Shown: in pieces, positions 20,501-30,829 of the stretch
Layout of the letters: each line of letters opens with the position of its first letter
Position numbering within the stretch: position 1 is the stretch's first letter
Source of the DNA: Oscarella lobularis
Lineage: Eukaryota; Porifera; Homoscleromorpha; Homosclerophorida; Oscarellidae
Length of the DNA stretch: 64,000 nucleotides
Assembly: GCF_947507565.1 (NCBI RefSeq)
Contig: NC_089180.1
Location: 2,852,001 to 2,916,000 of the forward strand
Direction of reading: 5' to 3'
Notes under the pieces: model-generated
The model's database searches: none
Told to the model about the DNA's origin: nothing
What the model saw: only the letters and a program-made list of their open reading frames with translations
Position numbers and translations under genes: made by a program

Positions 20501-20907
20501 GCACGTTGGCGCGTCTTTTTCGCCCGCGGGAATGGCTACGAAAAGAGAAGAGCAAGAAATTCGAAGATACGTGCGAGGAAAGTGAGCCAACACAGAGCGA
20601 AGATCACAACTATCATTTCAAAAATTACATGTGCCAGTGGATTTCTAAGGTTGACCGAGGAGGCCTGTTGAAAGTCAACGGAAGCACGTACGGATTTTTC
20701 TACGCTATGGAATCTGCTGCGCGGCTGAATTTACTTCCTAAATTGTCAAAAGTGGAACATGCTAGAGAGTCGTCTGCAGTCGATATTGTACGTGGTGATC
20801 CTGCAGTAAATCGGTACTGGGATTTAATTGCTTCAAGCCTCACTTATTGGAAAGTGCACTTCTCTCTCCAGTTTGAGGCTAGCAAAAAATCGGTATGCCT
20901 GATCTGA
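20500..20907 (+). pseudogene. Transposase C-terminal fragment, unnamed family (copy 2)
   Basis: The frame reads YHFKNYMCQWISKVDRGGLL, then STYGFFYAMESAARLNLLPK, and ends at TGA 20905-20907. It pairs with the minus-strand fragment at 5497-5806 (WIAVTNRGGF, FCSMEEELRQLLP). Downstream, 21010-21270 has charged frames (KEEIIASLENAG, DRGRPSQKRQRDGKEP) that may be later parts of the same element. The catalytic region is not visible. Confidence 0.5.
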
Positions 20908-20909
20908 GA

Positions 20910-21735
20910 CACAGTTAGTCCTTCGCCCTGTGCTAGTCTTGCGTGGCTATGGCCAGGCTTTGCCGTAGTGAGGGTTAGCGCTTCACTCGGGAGAGAGGCG
21001 CTAACACGCGCTTCACAACGCGAAAAGAAGAAATAATTGCATCCCTAGAAAACGCCGGTTGCTGTTTCCAAGAAATTTTGCGTCAGCAAATCGACAAGAT
21101 CATTAAATGAATACTGGATCTACTGGTAAAATACAAACCTGACAGAGGCAGACCATCTCAAAAACGACAGCGAGATGGAAAAGAACCCGACGTTCAAGAG
21201 GCTCTTGCCTTACGGCTAAAGCAGAAAGCCCTACGGCTTAAGCAGAAAGTTCTTCGAGGAGCGATAATATCTCGGGTCTTGTTATAAAAGTCTTTGATGT
21301 CCGATGACGCTGAAGTGCGTACATGTATAAGCAATGGAAAGAAAAAAAGATAAGCTCCTAAGGAAACGACGGAGTTTCATCCAACTTCGGCCGACCTAGC
21401 GCGCGATTGCGGACGACCCCCCTGGCCCCAGGAAGGGCTGTACACTACAGACATTTTCGCCTATCGCCACTATGCATTTGTAGACACAAAAACATCGTAT
21501 GAATTTGAAGTTTGCATCTGTCGTTTCGGCCGATTGACTAAAGCGACCAAACAACCGCTATGTTTTGTCGCTAAGGGCGTAGAAACCTGCCTAATTTTGA
21601 GCCTCCGTTCTCGCCCTATAGTTACGCTGCGATAGTGTCTTGAAGACGACTTTTTCCGAAGAGCAAGACTAGAAAAAGACATGTGTGACAATCCGGAAAG
21701 ACGTTGCAAATTAAAATTTGAAACTGAAATCTCAC
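20910..21735. other. No gene recognised
   Basis: CGGCTAAAGCAGAAAG is imperfectly duplicated near 21216-21250. Nothing else supportable. Confidence 0.3.
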
Positions 21736-21858
21736 AGGTATCGGTAGGCTCGAATCCGGCTTGTTATCCGGGCGGCTCTTACTGCGTGAGCCTGTTGTCC
21801 AGGCTCACACAGTAAGAGCCGCCCGGATAACAGGCTGGATTCGAGCCTAAGGTATCGG
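21736..21858. mobile_element. 105-bp palindromic MITE with 9-bp target duplication
   Basis: Two 50-nt arms (21745-21794 and 21800-21849) start TAGGCTCGAATCC and differ at only three positions. They flank a 5-nt loop, TTGTC. AGGTATCGG is present on both sides (21736-21744 and 21850-21858). A 9-bp duplication points to a Mutator-like transposase as the mover. The arms contain CGAATCC but no tRNA fold. Confidence 0.9.
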
Positions 21859-21859
21859 C

Positions 21860-22508
21860 AACAAAAAAGTTATCTTTTTGCGGAACTTTCTTCGCGATTT
21901 GCCGCCCAATTTGCCATCTCGTTGCGCAATAATGCATACAAAGGTCACGTGCTGCTATATGATAAGCTGGTAACGTACGCGACCGTTAGGTTCCCCTGGT
22001 GACGCCGTAGCGTCGTACACCTGAGTGCCGTCGCTGCAAATGCAATATGTTTGTGTTGACTGCATTTATGGCTTCGTAGGGTGGCTTCCCAACAAAGCAT
22101 TACCCTGTTGGTGACTAAAGACAAGTGCATTGTCTCACTTCGCGGAACGGTATCCGCGATAGGTGATTGATAAAAAAGCCGAAAAGTGAACTAATAAACG
22201 GTGTTTTGTGCCGCGTTAAACAGCTCAAAACTAATGTATTTTTTATTAAGTTGGACTCACACTTAGTAAAGAAAAAAATGGAGCTCCAAAAAGGGGCCTA
22301 AAGTAAAAATACATACACTATAAGACGAGTAAGCAGCTCACGTACGTTTATCTATCACAGCGATTGAGTTGGAGGAAAAAGATGGAACAAAACGGTAGGA
22401 TGAACCGTCGTTTACCGTTCCGGGTTTTAGGAGTTTACAGGTTTCATACAAGTTCCTGCCATAAACTTCGAAAAGAACTAGACAACTTTCAACAATGATT
22501 CCCTCGTG
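21860..22508. other. No gene recognised
   Basis: AT-rich DNA. A TTCGCGATTTGCCGCCC block near 21890 resembles the 2.3-kb and 3.9-kb repeats. Nothing else supportable. Confidence 0.3.
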
Positions 22509-22510
22509 TA

Positions 22511-24928
22511 GGGTAAGTGAAGGTAAATCCCGGACAAAACTTCACTCTCCCGGAAGATCGACCCCCTGCGCTCGCTTGACGGAGTTCCCCTAAAAACCCT
22601 GATACCGGCCTGAACCGCAAGGCCCGTAGCTTTCTAGATAGCCGGGCGTCGTATTTGGCTTGGTTTTCGAGAGAACCTCTCCTAAACCGACTCGAGCAAA
22701 TCACGTGAGAGCGAACCAACGCAGGTAATTACCCGGACACGCTGTATCTCGGCCAAAAACGCATCAAAAATTCTACTTATAACGGTTTCTGGGGTAAAAT
22801 TTACCGCTGAATCCAATGGTATAGGTCGTTTTAGTGCAAACGCAGCCAATCCAGCGATATTCTCGATTTAGTGCGTACGCTACCAAAAGTCAAACTAAAG
22901 CTCTAATGACAGAAAAACGACATCTAACAGTACTTAGACCTCACAGATTTTTACTAAAGAGTTATCGAAAATAACGTAAGGCTCTGGACTGCTGCCGTGA
23001 CTGCCGTCAGGTCTCTCAAAGCGACCAAAAAGGCCTTTGGCTTGGGGACTGTAGGATTATAAACCTCAAAGTTTGCCAAACGCATCAGGAATGTTACTCT
23101 ACGATGCAGCTGCAAGAGCATTTGCTTTGAAATCGAGCATTGCCTATTTATCTGGCTATAGAGGCCACCTGTACCTTCCCGTCTCTGTTAGTTGCGAACG
23201 GACTTGACGTACCGGCCCGGAATCCGTACATCTTTGCTTCATAAGTTTTCATCATGTCAACGCTTTTTTCTTGCGTTTTTGCGAAGTTTCTTCAGGAGGC
23301 GGAGTCAAGCTGTTTAGTTTGCGGAGTTTCCCGGTCGTCATTTGCATCCGAAAACGGTCGTTATCTACCTAACGGTGGCATTCAAACAATGGAAGCAGCG
23401 ATTGAGGCCGTAAAGATCAAGGCCATGACTGTTAGAACGGCGGCCGATTTTTTTTCAGTTCCAAAGAGCACTCTTCACGACCGACTGGCAAAAGCGACTG
23501 CCGCACCCCAGAATGATGAGTCCCATAGCCGCGGAAGGCCGACAGTTTTGACGCGCACTGAAGAAAATGGCTTCGTTGGGATTTGGTTTAGACCGTAATC
23601 ACGTGACTCAATTAGTGTCGCGTTACTTTGAAACGACTGGGAAGCCCAATCCATTCAGAGATGGGATACCAGGTCGATACTGGTGGGTCGGTTTTTTGGA
23701 AAGATGGAAGGAGAAGCTGGCAGAGAGGAAGCCACAGCACCTCTCAATGAATCGCGCTGAGGCATCAAATGACGACGTTGTTGCAGGCTTTCACGCTTTA
23801 CTGGAGTCCGTTCTTCAAAAAAGCGGTCTCTCTGATTTACCTTATCACGAGGCAGCTTCGCGCATGTGGAACTGCGACAAAACTGGAATGAAACTTGGAG
23901 GATGCACCACGAAAAGCCGGGTCCTTGCTGCAAAGGGGTCCAGAACTGTTTCAGAAACTAGCTCTGGCTCTAGAAAAGAACAAATTACTGCTTTGATCTG
24001 TGGCTCGGCTATTGGACAAACCCTTCCACCACACGGAAACAAAGGTGCAGAAAAAGAAAGGCAGAGCCAAGTTGCGAAAATACGGAAAGGCTATTACAAC
24101 AGAAGAGGGATTGGACAGGCTTATAAAGAAAGAGGAAGGCAAAAAACGAAAGAAACCAACGACTCAGCGAAAATCGAAGCGCGGAAAAAGGCAGATTCAA
24201 CGCGACGAGGCCGAAGTAAATGAACGTTTGCCCATGTTGTGAAGGAAATTTTTACGATGATACTCCTGAGATACAGGAAGCCTGGATTGGATGCGACAAT
24301 TTAGAATGTGGGCGATGGTTTCACTCTGTCTGCGTCAATTTCGATAGCGCTCACAGTACTGCAAATTACTGGATCTGTCCTAAGTGCAAAGAGTAGCAAT
24401 TAATCTATAGTGAAGTTAGTTGGGACTTGGGAGAAAAGAGAGCTACAGTAGATAAGGAATTATTAAGTCTAAAGCAACTGTTTATTAAGAATCTGTGAGG
24501 TCTAAGTACTGTTAGATGGCGTTTTTCTGTTATTAGAGCTTTAGTTTGACTTTTGGTAGCGTACGCACTATATCGAGAATATCGCTGGATTGGCTGCACT
24601 AAAACGACCAATACCATTGGATTCAGCGGTAAATGTTACCCCAGAAACCGTTATAAGTAGAATTTTTGATGCGTTTTTGGCCGAGATACAGCGTGTCCGG
24701 GTAATTACCTGCGTTGGTTCGCTCTCACGTGATTTGCACGAGTCGGTTTAGGAGAGGTTCTCTCGAAAACCAAGCCACATACGACGCTCGGCTATAGTCC
24801 GCTAGAAAGCTACGGGCCTTGCAGTTCAGGCCGGTATCAGGGTTTTTAGGGAAACTCCGTAAAGCGAGCGCAGGGGGTCGATCTTCCGGGAGAGTGAAGT
24901 TTTGTCCGGGATTTACCTTCACTTACCC
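22511..24928 (+). mobile_element. Complete pogo/Tigger-type element with 453-bp inverted repeats
   Basis: The left arm (22511-22963) and right arm (24476-24928) are inverted copies of equal length, about 93-95% alike by eye. They begin GGGTAAGTGAAGGTAAATCC. The element is bounded by TA at 22509-22510 and 24929-24930, the target duplication of Tc1/mariner/pogo transposons. The core carries a pogo-type transposase pseudogene. Tigger elements normally have TIRs of about 20-30 bp, so arms of 453 bp are unusual. Confidence 0.9.
23254..24396 (+). pseudogene. Pogo/Tigger transposase with C-terminal PHD finger, internally deleted
   Basis: The order is: an NGGIQTMEAAIEAV helix-turn-helix of psq type with AADFFSVPKSTLHDRL, GRPTVLT, a frame change near 23565, MASLGFGLDRNHV, RYWWVGFLERW, RKPQHLSMNRAEA, and the first catalytic Asp in WNCDKTGMKLGG, ending ALICGSAIGQTLPP. 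The next two catalytic Asp regions are missing. After another frame change comes a basic tail (KAITTEEGLDRLIKKEE). A third frame (24221-24396) then holds a PHD finger: CPCCEGNFY, WIGCDN, CGRWFHSVC, YWICPKCKE. Such C-terminal PHD fingers are known in some invertebrate pogo-type transposases. It cannot be active. Confidence 0.8.
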
Positions 24929-24930
24929 TA

Positions 24931-25429
24931 GGTCTTTCTGCGCACCACACCAATGACACGCGAAGTTTGTCCACCTTCCACCTCAGACATTTCAGGTACA
25001 AAACAATTGGTGCAATTGCGCGTCTGACATAGAATGAAACTACTAACGTGCGTGCGTTTTAAATACATCTCTTCTACCATGGTACCAGCTTGGCAGCCGA
25101 GAATAGACGCTTCTTCTTAGCGCTAGCCGTCAATCCCACTCTACCCTAAATCTTGCTTCAGATAGCAAGGCGTGGTGCCAGGAATCGAACGCAATTTGAT
25201 TGTCTTATTGTGATAAGTCGCAAGAAATGAACAATCTCTCCCCCAAAGAGGCACCAAGATTTGTGCATTCTGTTGAATTTGATAATGAAATCGGAAGCGC
25301 GGCTCAGTGAGGCACGCTTCGGTCGCCTGCCGCCCTCTATCGACGATCCGGGAGTAGAAGAAGACATGTTGGGGTTTAAAAACTCCGGTTGGAGAGGTGT
25401 TGCAGACGAAGAGGGAAAACAATCCATTC
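24931..25429. other. No gene recognised
   Basis: A minus-strand frame (25141-25491) and plus frames overlap without motifs. GTTCGATTCC with TGGTGCC/GGCACCA pairing near 25170-25255 was considered as a tRNA and rejected. Confidence 0.3.
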
Positions 25430-25556
25430 AGACCATGCGCGAGAAAGCGAAGAAACCCGTGCAAAACCCGTATGCTTGGCCGTGTTCCCAAAAAGGGGGC
25501 CGCATTTTAATCTCGTTTATTTAGTAATCTTTAATTTTTTAGTACTCTATATAGAC
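25430..25556 (+). repeat. Dispersed repeat, second copy of 3293-3420
   Basis: It shares the order ACCATGCGCGAGAA, TGCTTGGCCGTGTTCCCA, TTTAGTAATCTTTAAT and TAGTACTCTATATAG with 3293-3420. Confidence 0.65.
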
Positions 25557-25778
25557 TAAGCCATCGGTAAAAACCTGTTTGGAAAATTTTAAAATTAGCC
25601 GGGACTTTTTTGCGCTCGGACGTGGGATGCACGTGTCTCTACTACTGTTGACATTTGTCCTACCCTGTGGCCGTCTTCGACTCTTGTGCACTTTCTGTAT
25701 CGTTATCTTAGCCATCTCATAGTCTGGCCTGAGCGCTACGTTTCACGCGGAACCATGACTTAAACTTTGTGAAACACT

Positions 25779-26121
25779 GTCGAGCATGCGTTGTTGCGAT
25801 AATTCGACTGCTTGGAGGTGTTTATTGAGCGGCCGAGTAACCTTCTTGCAAAAGGCCAAAAGCCCAAACTTTCAGCTCCTACAAACATCACAGGACGGTC
25901 AAGTACCTTACAGCGATTACTCCACAAAGATCTGTGAACTTTATTTCGGAAGGCTGGGCAGAAGAGTCAGCGACAAAAGACTTACTGTGGACAGTTGCCT
26001 TCTCGCTAACCTTTTTCCAGGCGACACTATTTTGGCCGATCTGGGTTTTGATATTCAAGACTCTGTACTGCGCAAGAATAAAATTCACGCCTTTTACCTG
26101 AAGCAAAAAACAGCTCGATAG
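25779..26121 (+). pseudogene. DDE4 (PIF/Harbinger-type) transposase fragment
   Basis: One frame reads [20 protein letters not shown]. After a frameshift near 25905 another reads [18 protein letters not shown], then [21 protein letters not shown]-x-E-x-F-I-E-R-P-S and G-R-x-S-D-x-x-x-T ... P-G-D-x-I-L-A-D-x-G-F are the conserved blocks around the catalytic residues of DDE4 transposases, as in THAP-linked and Harbinger elements. Upstream and downstream parts are gone. Confidence 0.8.
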
Positions 26122-26224
26122 AAGTCAAGTCAAACAAACACGAAACATTGCCAATTTGAGGAGTCATATTGAAAGAGTTACATGTATCGGGTTTCTGCGT
26201 CAAAAATACTCATATCTCGGCCCT

Positions 26225-26560
26225 ACTGTACCTATCGCACGCACATGGGGCGGCATGGGGCGGGCCCGCCCCACACTCCAATGTGCGCCCGCACTACTGA
26301 CTAACCGCCCCACACTTTTCAATGAAGCCAAATTATCATAGAGTGCATATATTTAATAATAAATAAAACGAGCTACATAATTTTCTGTTGTTGCCACGTC
26401 ATCTGCATAAAGTGCGTTATTGAGAAGTTGTTGCTATGTCTTTGCTGACGTACTTTGAGCCAAAATCCTCGTCTGAGGGCAATTCGAAAGGTTCCTCTCG
26501 CCGTATAACTCAACCGCAATCGCCCGAGAAAAGGCCTAGGCTCAAAGATGAGAGCGACGA
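26225..26560 (+). mobile_element. 5' end of a possible hAT element
   Basis: A GC-rich palindrome GGGGCGGGCCCGCCCC lies near 26257, preceded by GGGGCGGCAT. Then ATG at 26436 starts a 42-residue peptide (MSLLTYFEPKSSSEG ... SPEKRPRLKDESDD, TAG), typical of hAT transposase N-termini before the BED finger. It is followed not by a transposase but by the hairpin array at 26589. Assignment is by resemblance only. Confidence 0.35.
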
Positions 26561-26588
26561 TTAGATCGACGTCCTTTCTGAAGTCAGC

Positions 26589-26988
26589 CGTTTCTATTAG
26601 AGACAAATGCGGAATCTCACGCCGCCGTTTTTCGAAAAAAGCGGCATCTCATGCCGCCGTTTCTCTAAGAGACGAAAGCGGCATCTATTTCCGCCATTTC
26701 TCTAAGAGACGAAAGTGGCATCTTATGCTTCCGTTTCTCTAAGAGACGTGAACAGCATCTCATGCCGCCGTTTCTCTTAGAGACAAATGAGGCATCTCTT
26801 GCCGCAGTTTCTCTAAGAGACGAAAGCGGCATCTCATGCTGCCTTCTCTCTTAGAAACGAAAGAGGCATTTCATGCTCCCTTTTCTCTTAGAGACGAAAG
26901 CGGCATCTCATGCTGCCGTTTTTCTAAGAGACGAAAGCGGCATCTATTTCGCCATTTCTCGAAGAGACCTCATGCCGCCGTTTCTCTA
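26589..26988 (+). repeat. Minisatellite of alternating hairpins, ~37-bp unit, ~11 copies
   Basis: The unit reads GCCGTTTCTCTAAGAGACGA plus AAGCGGCATCTCAT. Each unit holds one dyad around TCTCTAAGAGA. Each junction between units holds another, GCGGCAT-CTC-ATGCCGC. The array therefore alternates two kinds of hairpin for 400 bp and ends exactly where a hAT-type terminus (CAGGGCCGTCAGAGG) begins. Confidence 0.85.
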
Positions 26989-27060
26989 CAGGGCCGTCAG
27001 AGGCGGTGCGACTGGCACGGTTCGGGCCGTACCACTTTTTCCAGAACATATATAAATATA
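26989..27060 (+). mobile_element. Solo hAT-type terminus
   Basis: CAGGGCCGTCAGAGGCGGTG and the next 40 bases match the left end of the hAT element at 62170, with a 5-bp insertion. I found no matching right end nearby, so the copy is truncated or its other end is lost. Confidence 0.75.
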
Positions 27061-28180
27061 TATAAATAAAATATGCTTTCTAATCATATACCAAAAAATA
27101 ATTTTTTGTTAAGACGGCTTGCTTGAGATTAAATCTTTTTACTCAATCCGAGATGCTACGCAAGAAGACACTGCGCGAGAAGTGGCGACCTTCTATTTGA
27201 GAGTAGTCGACGACCGAATGAGTCTAAAACGGTTTCACTATTACTTTTATCGAACATAAGGTCAGCTTATGGTGACACAAGAATACGCTCGCCACGGATT
27301 TCTGCAATCTGGCTACTTTACAATTTCTTTATGTGTATACAGTTTCCCTTAAGCCTATTTCGCCTCTCGTTATAGCATACTACTTTAAACACTCGTGTAC
27401 GCTTTTTTCGTCAATCGCGCTGTCTCGCACCGCCACCGTCAAGATGCAGCAATCGGATGCAGCCAAATATGCCAAAGCATGGAGAGGCTCGGCGTGCTGC
27501 GCCATCGTTCGAAAGGCCGCCTGGGAAACCGCTCCTGCTTAAAGGCGTAAGCGAAGGAGTACGCGAGCGGGGAATGGACAAGTGAAAAGTCGCTCCGTTC
27601 TTGATAAGGCCGAACAATGATTTGACGCGAATTCTGACCGCGATTTCTGTAACGGGAGCAGCACTAGCAAATTTACGAGGCCGTGCTTTGTACCGTTAGT
27701 GCAAATATTTTAAAATGAGAGGAGCTGTGAAGATGTTGTTTGACGAGATTGAAAAGGATAATCTCATCTATAGAATTTTAACCATGATATTCGCAAAATT
27801 CCGATTAGTGGAGTGTACGAGGTCAGAGTAACGGAGACGAATTGTGGAATGATGCATGTCAATTGGAGAAATAGACGTTGACGTCGAAGTAAGTGGACGT
27901 GACCACTGCTACATAAAGCATCTCATGCAGCGTGTGACTAAAGTCTAATCTCTTCATCGCATCATTAGAACAACAAAAGTCATCTTTGATTGAAACCACA
28001 CTACCCCTATTTGACCGAATAAACGCCCGGGCGTCTATCAAACTCAAACCTTATTGGCTCCTTGTGCCCCATTTCTTTGCAACGAGACACGGCGTTTAAA
28101 AGACTTTCTCTCATATAGTTGAAACAGTTATTAGTTGCATGGAACTCGTTTCCGTTCAATCATTTACTACATAGCCAGCA
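27061..28180. other. No gene recognised
   Basis: Short frames only. A GCCCGGGC palindrome within AAACGCCCGGGCGTCT near 28021 resembles the AAACGCCC motifs at 32984 and 34322. Confidence 0.35.
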
Positions 28181-28181
28181 G

Positions 28182-28290
28182 GTGCAACACCAGACAGGCA
28201 CTCCCAGAAGGGGGTCCCTCTTCTGCATGCAACACCAGAGAGACACCACGAGAAGGGGGGCCCCTCTTCTGCATGCAACACGAGGGTTCT
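28182..28290 (+). repeat. Tandem repeat, ~47-bp unit, 2.3 copies
   Basis: TGCAACACCAGA-GA(C/G)-CAC-AGAAGGGGG-CCCTCTTC repeats twice and begins a third time (TGCAACACGAGG). Each unit has an inverted AGAAG...CTTCT. Confidence 0.75.
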
Positions 28291-28433
28291 GCCCAGGTTT
28301 CCTTGTATGGGTCATAAGCGATGGGGGTTAAAAGGCACAGTTCCCAAAAAATTTCGGGGCGTGGTTTATGCGGATAAATTTTTACGCCATTTTTTACATT
28401 TAATTCAACAATCCAAACGCTTACCAACATGCT

Positions 28434-28830
28434 TTATTTGACGGAAAGTCTGCGATTCTTCTTTAGAGCCCACAGTTTAGCAGCATCTTTCAAGGGAAAA
28501 TGTTCCAAAGAAGGACCGTTTACAGCAATTCTTAGCAGTGCGTCCAGGGTTCTTTCGCTCATTCGATTTTGTATATTCATTTTTATCAAGTTGAGTTGAG
28601 AGAAACTGCGCTCAACACTCTCTGTGTGCATCGGAATAACTCTGCAAATGCATGCTATTGATGAAAGCTTGGGAAACATTCTTTTGGTTTATAAATCACC
28701 GCTTAGATCGTCCAGAACTTCTTTGCAAGTGTATGACGCCGATTCTTTCCTTTTTATAGCTAGACGCTCCTTGTAGCTTGACCATTCTTCAAGGCTTTCC
28801 TCAAAAGATTCGTCTGCGTAAGAGGGATAA
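28434..28830 (-). pseudogene. hAT transposase C-terminus (ZNF862-like type)
   Basis: The frame reads FEESLEEWSSYKERL, CKEVLDDLSGD, a TAA near 28690, then MFPKLSSIACICRVIPMHTE, SVERSFSQLNLIKMNIQNRM and ERTLDALLRIAVNGPS. It ends with LKDAAKLWALKKNRR. The block from MFP through SFSQ to GPS is the hAT dimerisation domain of the lineage that includes human ZNF862-like genes. The in-frame stop and the missing N-terminus mark it as dead. Confidence 0.8.
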
Positions 28831-28839
28831 AATGAGTGA

Positions 28840-29745
28840 AGAGATTTTCTATTTCACGGTTGCCGTACTCGGCAAACTCTTCTCCAGAAAATCGACGCCA
28901 TTTCATTTGTCTGTTGTTTAGGTGGTGCCTAAGAATGGAAAAAATTCCGAGCGACGACTAGAGAGAAAGAGCCGGGTGAACGACGATCGTGAAGTTTATG
29001 AGCCGTTTTCTCAGCATCTTCATTCTTCTGTAATTCGAAAAGAACAGATATTCTTCCATTCAGTAGCCTGAAAGACCCCAGTTCATGAAATCACATCCAA
29101 TTGACGGTTAAAACTAAAGCGTACGCCTATTGGCAGGCGTATGACAGAATTAGTTTTGAGCGTTCTCGTAATCTAGCGTTCTTTCTCTCTGCGGAAGGAG
29201 TCTTACACTTTTATCAATTCTTTCCAAACTATAGCTAAGGCAATGAGAGCTTTGTATGTGCTCGCAGCTCATCTTCTACAGGTGAAAGGGAGACTGAAGC
29301 GCGAAGAAACATGAGCTACGCTAAGTGTGACGTGCATCTTGTCAGTACGCTGAATTGACAATTACTGCGTCTACAATAGAGTGAATGATATAGTAAGTAC
29401 GGCTATAGTGCGATTCTCCCCTCACCTTTGTCGTTTTCACTTTCGAGACTAGATAATGCAGTTTCTCCTGTTGAAGTCTCCATCTCCTCTACTCCAGTCG
29501 GTTCACTGGTAGTCCTTGGTCGAGAGATGAACGCAACACGTGGCGACGATTCTCGCCGTCGGATCGAACGTCGAATGGAAGTCTGGACGGACTCAGCGTG
29601 TAGAAGATATCAACATTCTCAACTGAGTCGCTTTCGAGTTGCGTTCTCCAGCACGCTGGTGCTATACTTCGAATGAGCTGCTATCGCCTACGTCACAATG
29701 AGACACTTCGCCTGCAAACAATAATGTGATAGTTGCCGTCGCGCT
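28840..29745. other. No gene recognised
   Basis: Possible further decayed hAT sequence on the minus strand up to about 29100. Nothing that can be aligned with confidence. Confidence 0.3.
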
Positions 29746-29749
29746 GCAT

Positions 29750-30029
29750 GATTCAAATGCGTAAAACTGAAGCACAAATATTTTTTCTCGGTGATTTGAT
29801 CTGATTTCGGATCCTTCTGTCTTGGAAAAAGAAGCAAATATTGCAACAAATCATAAGATCTGTGAATTTTGGTGATGTGTTTAATTGTATTCTCTCTATT
29901 AGAAAGGACGATGTGGCGATATCTTTCTTGACCTTTGGGTGAAATACAACCTCTCTTTTTTCCGTCTTCGTGTTGACAAATCAAGTGAACTGTAAGAGAG
30001 TCATTTGACCTTTCGGTTTCAACCTTCAA
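29750..30029 (-). pseudogene. Helitron fragment (upstream of Rep)
   Basis: The frame reads GCISPKGQERYRHIVLSNRE, NTIKHITKIHRSYDLLQYLL, LFPRQKD. R-(D/H)-I-V, then H-R-S-Y-D-x-L-Q-Y-x-L-L-F-P is the block that precedes the Rep domain in Helitron proteins. The corresponding block in the 42-kb copy is CDSWQYPLLFPRGEEG. Only about 90 codons remain. Confidence 0.65.
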
Positions 30030-30279
30030 TTTGAGGCGGCATTCCTGTTTGAATTCGGATAGATGATCTTAGTAAAATATATGGAGAAACTGCCGCATCA
30101 TAAGAGATATGGGCGCTGACCTCGTGTCACTGGACGCCTGTGACCTGTCGCCCCAGGGGCCCACCGGCCGTAGCTCGCGCGCTGGTGCGTGCCTTATTCG
30201 ATGTACCGCAATGTACTTCGGCGCTCCAGTCCTTCCCGGACGCGGCGTTTGCCGCCTACAGACGGGTTTTCCTTCTCTG

Positions 30280-30450
30280 GTGATGTATGATCGTACAGTT
30301 GGTCGACCAAGGTAATAGACTTGTTATCTGCTTCTGGCGTAAGAGATTTAACAAAGTGATACTGTATGCACAATTCGTTCTTGGCCATGGCGACAAAGTT
30401 GGGCGTTGTAAGCCCGCTGACTTCCCATTCTCCAGATGGTGTGTCATTGG
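30280..30450. repeat. Dispersed repeat, matching 45640-45835
   Basis: GGTCGACCAAGGTAATAGAC, ATGCACAATTCGTTCT and GCTGACTTCCCAT occur in the same order and spacing as at 45640-45835. On the minus strand both read NELCI...SLTP...(D/N)NKSI-like peptides, so it may be a coding remnant of an unidentified element. Confidence 0.6.
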
Positions 30451-30829
30451 GCTTGTACTGCAGACGAAAATCTTCACCAGGTTGATTTCACGGATGCAGC
30501 AACAAGTCATTTCCAGTGACTAGAAGCAAAATGCTTTGTAAAATACTATGAGAAAAAGCTAAAGCCCTTCTTTTGACATGTAATTATCGGCAATTTTATT
30601 TGAAAGTTTTTTCCGGCTAGTGAAAAAGGTCTCAAGGTAAAAAGTCAAAAAACAATTCAAATGCCGCACCTATATTAAATAAAGCGTGGCTATCCGCAGA
30701 ACCAAACACGACCACTCGCGCTATAGCTTATGTCATTGTTTTCAAACAATTAATTTTATACGCTGCTCGCATTTTTAGCATAGTTTTTTTTCAAAGAGTA
30801 CGCGTATAAGATTTGTTTTTGTTTTTGTT

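Noticed and set aside
21745-21849. tRNA-like CGAATCC in the hairpin
   Set aside because: It belongs to a 50-bp MITE arm; no cloverleaf.
25165-25260. tRNA gene on the minus strand (TGGTGCC/GGCACCA stem, GTTCGATTCC)
   Set aside because: The T-arm stem does not pair at the required position and no anticodon arm can be drawn.
26589-26988. CRISPR array (palindromic repeats)
   Set aside because: Repeats abut without unique spacers and vary throughout.
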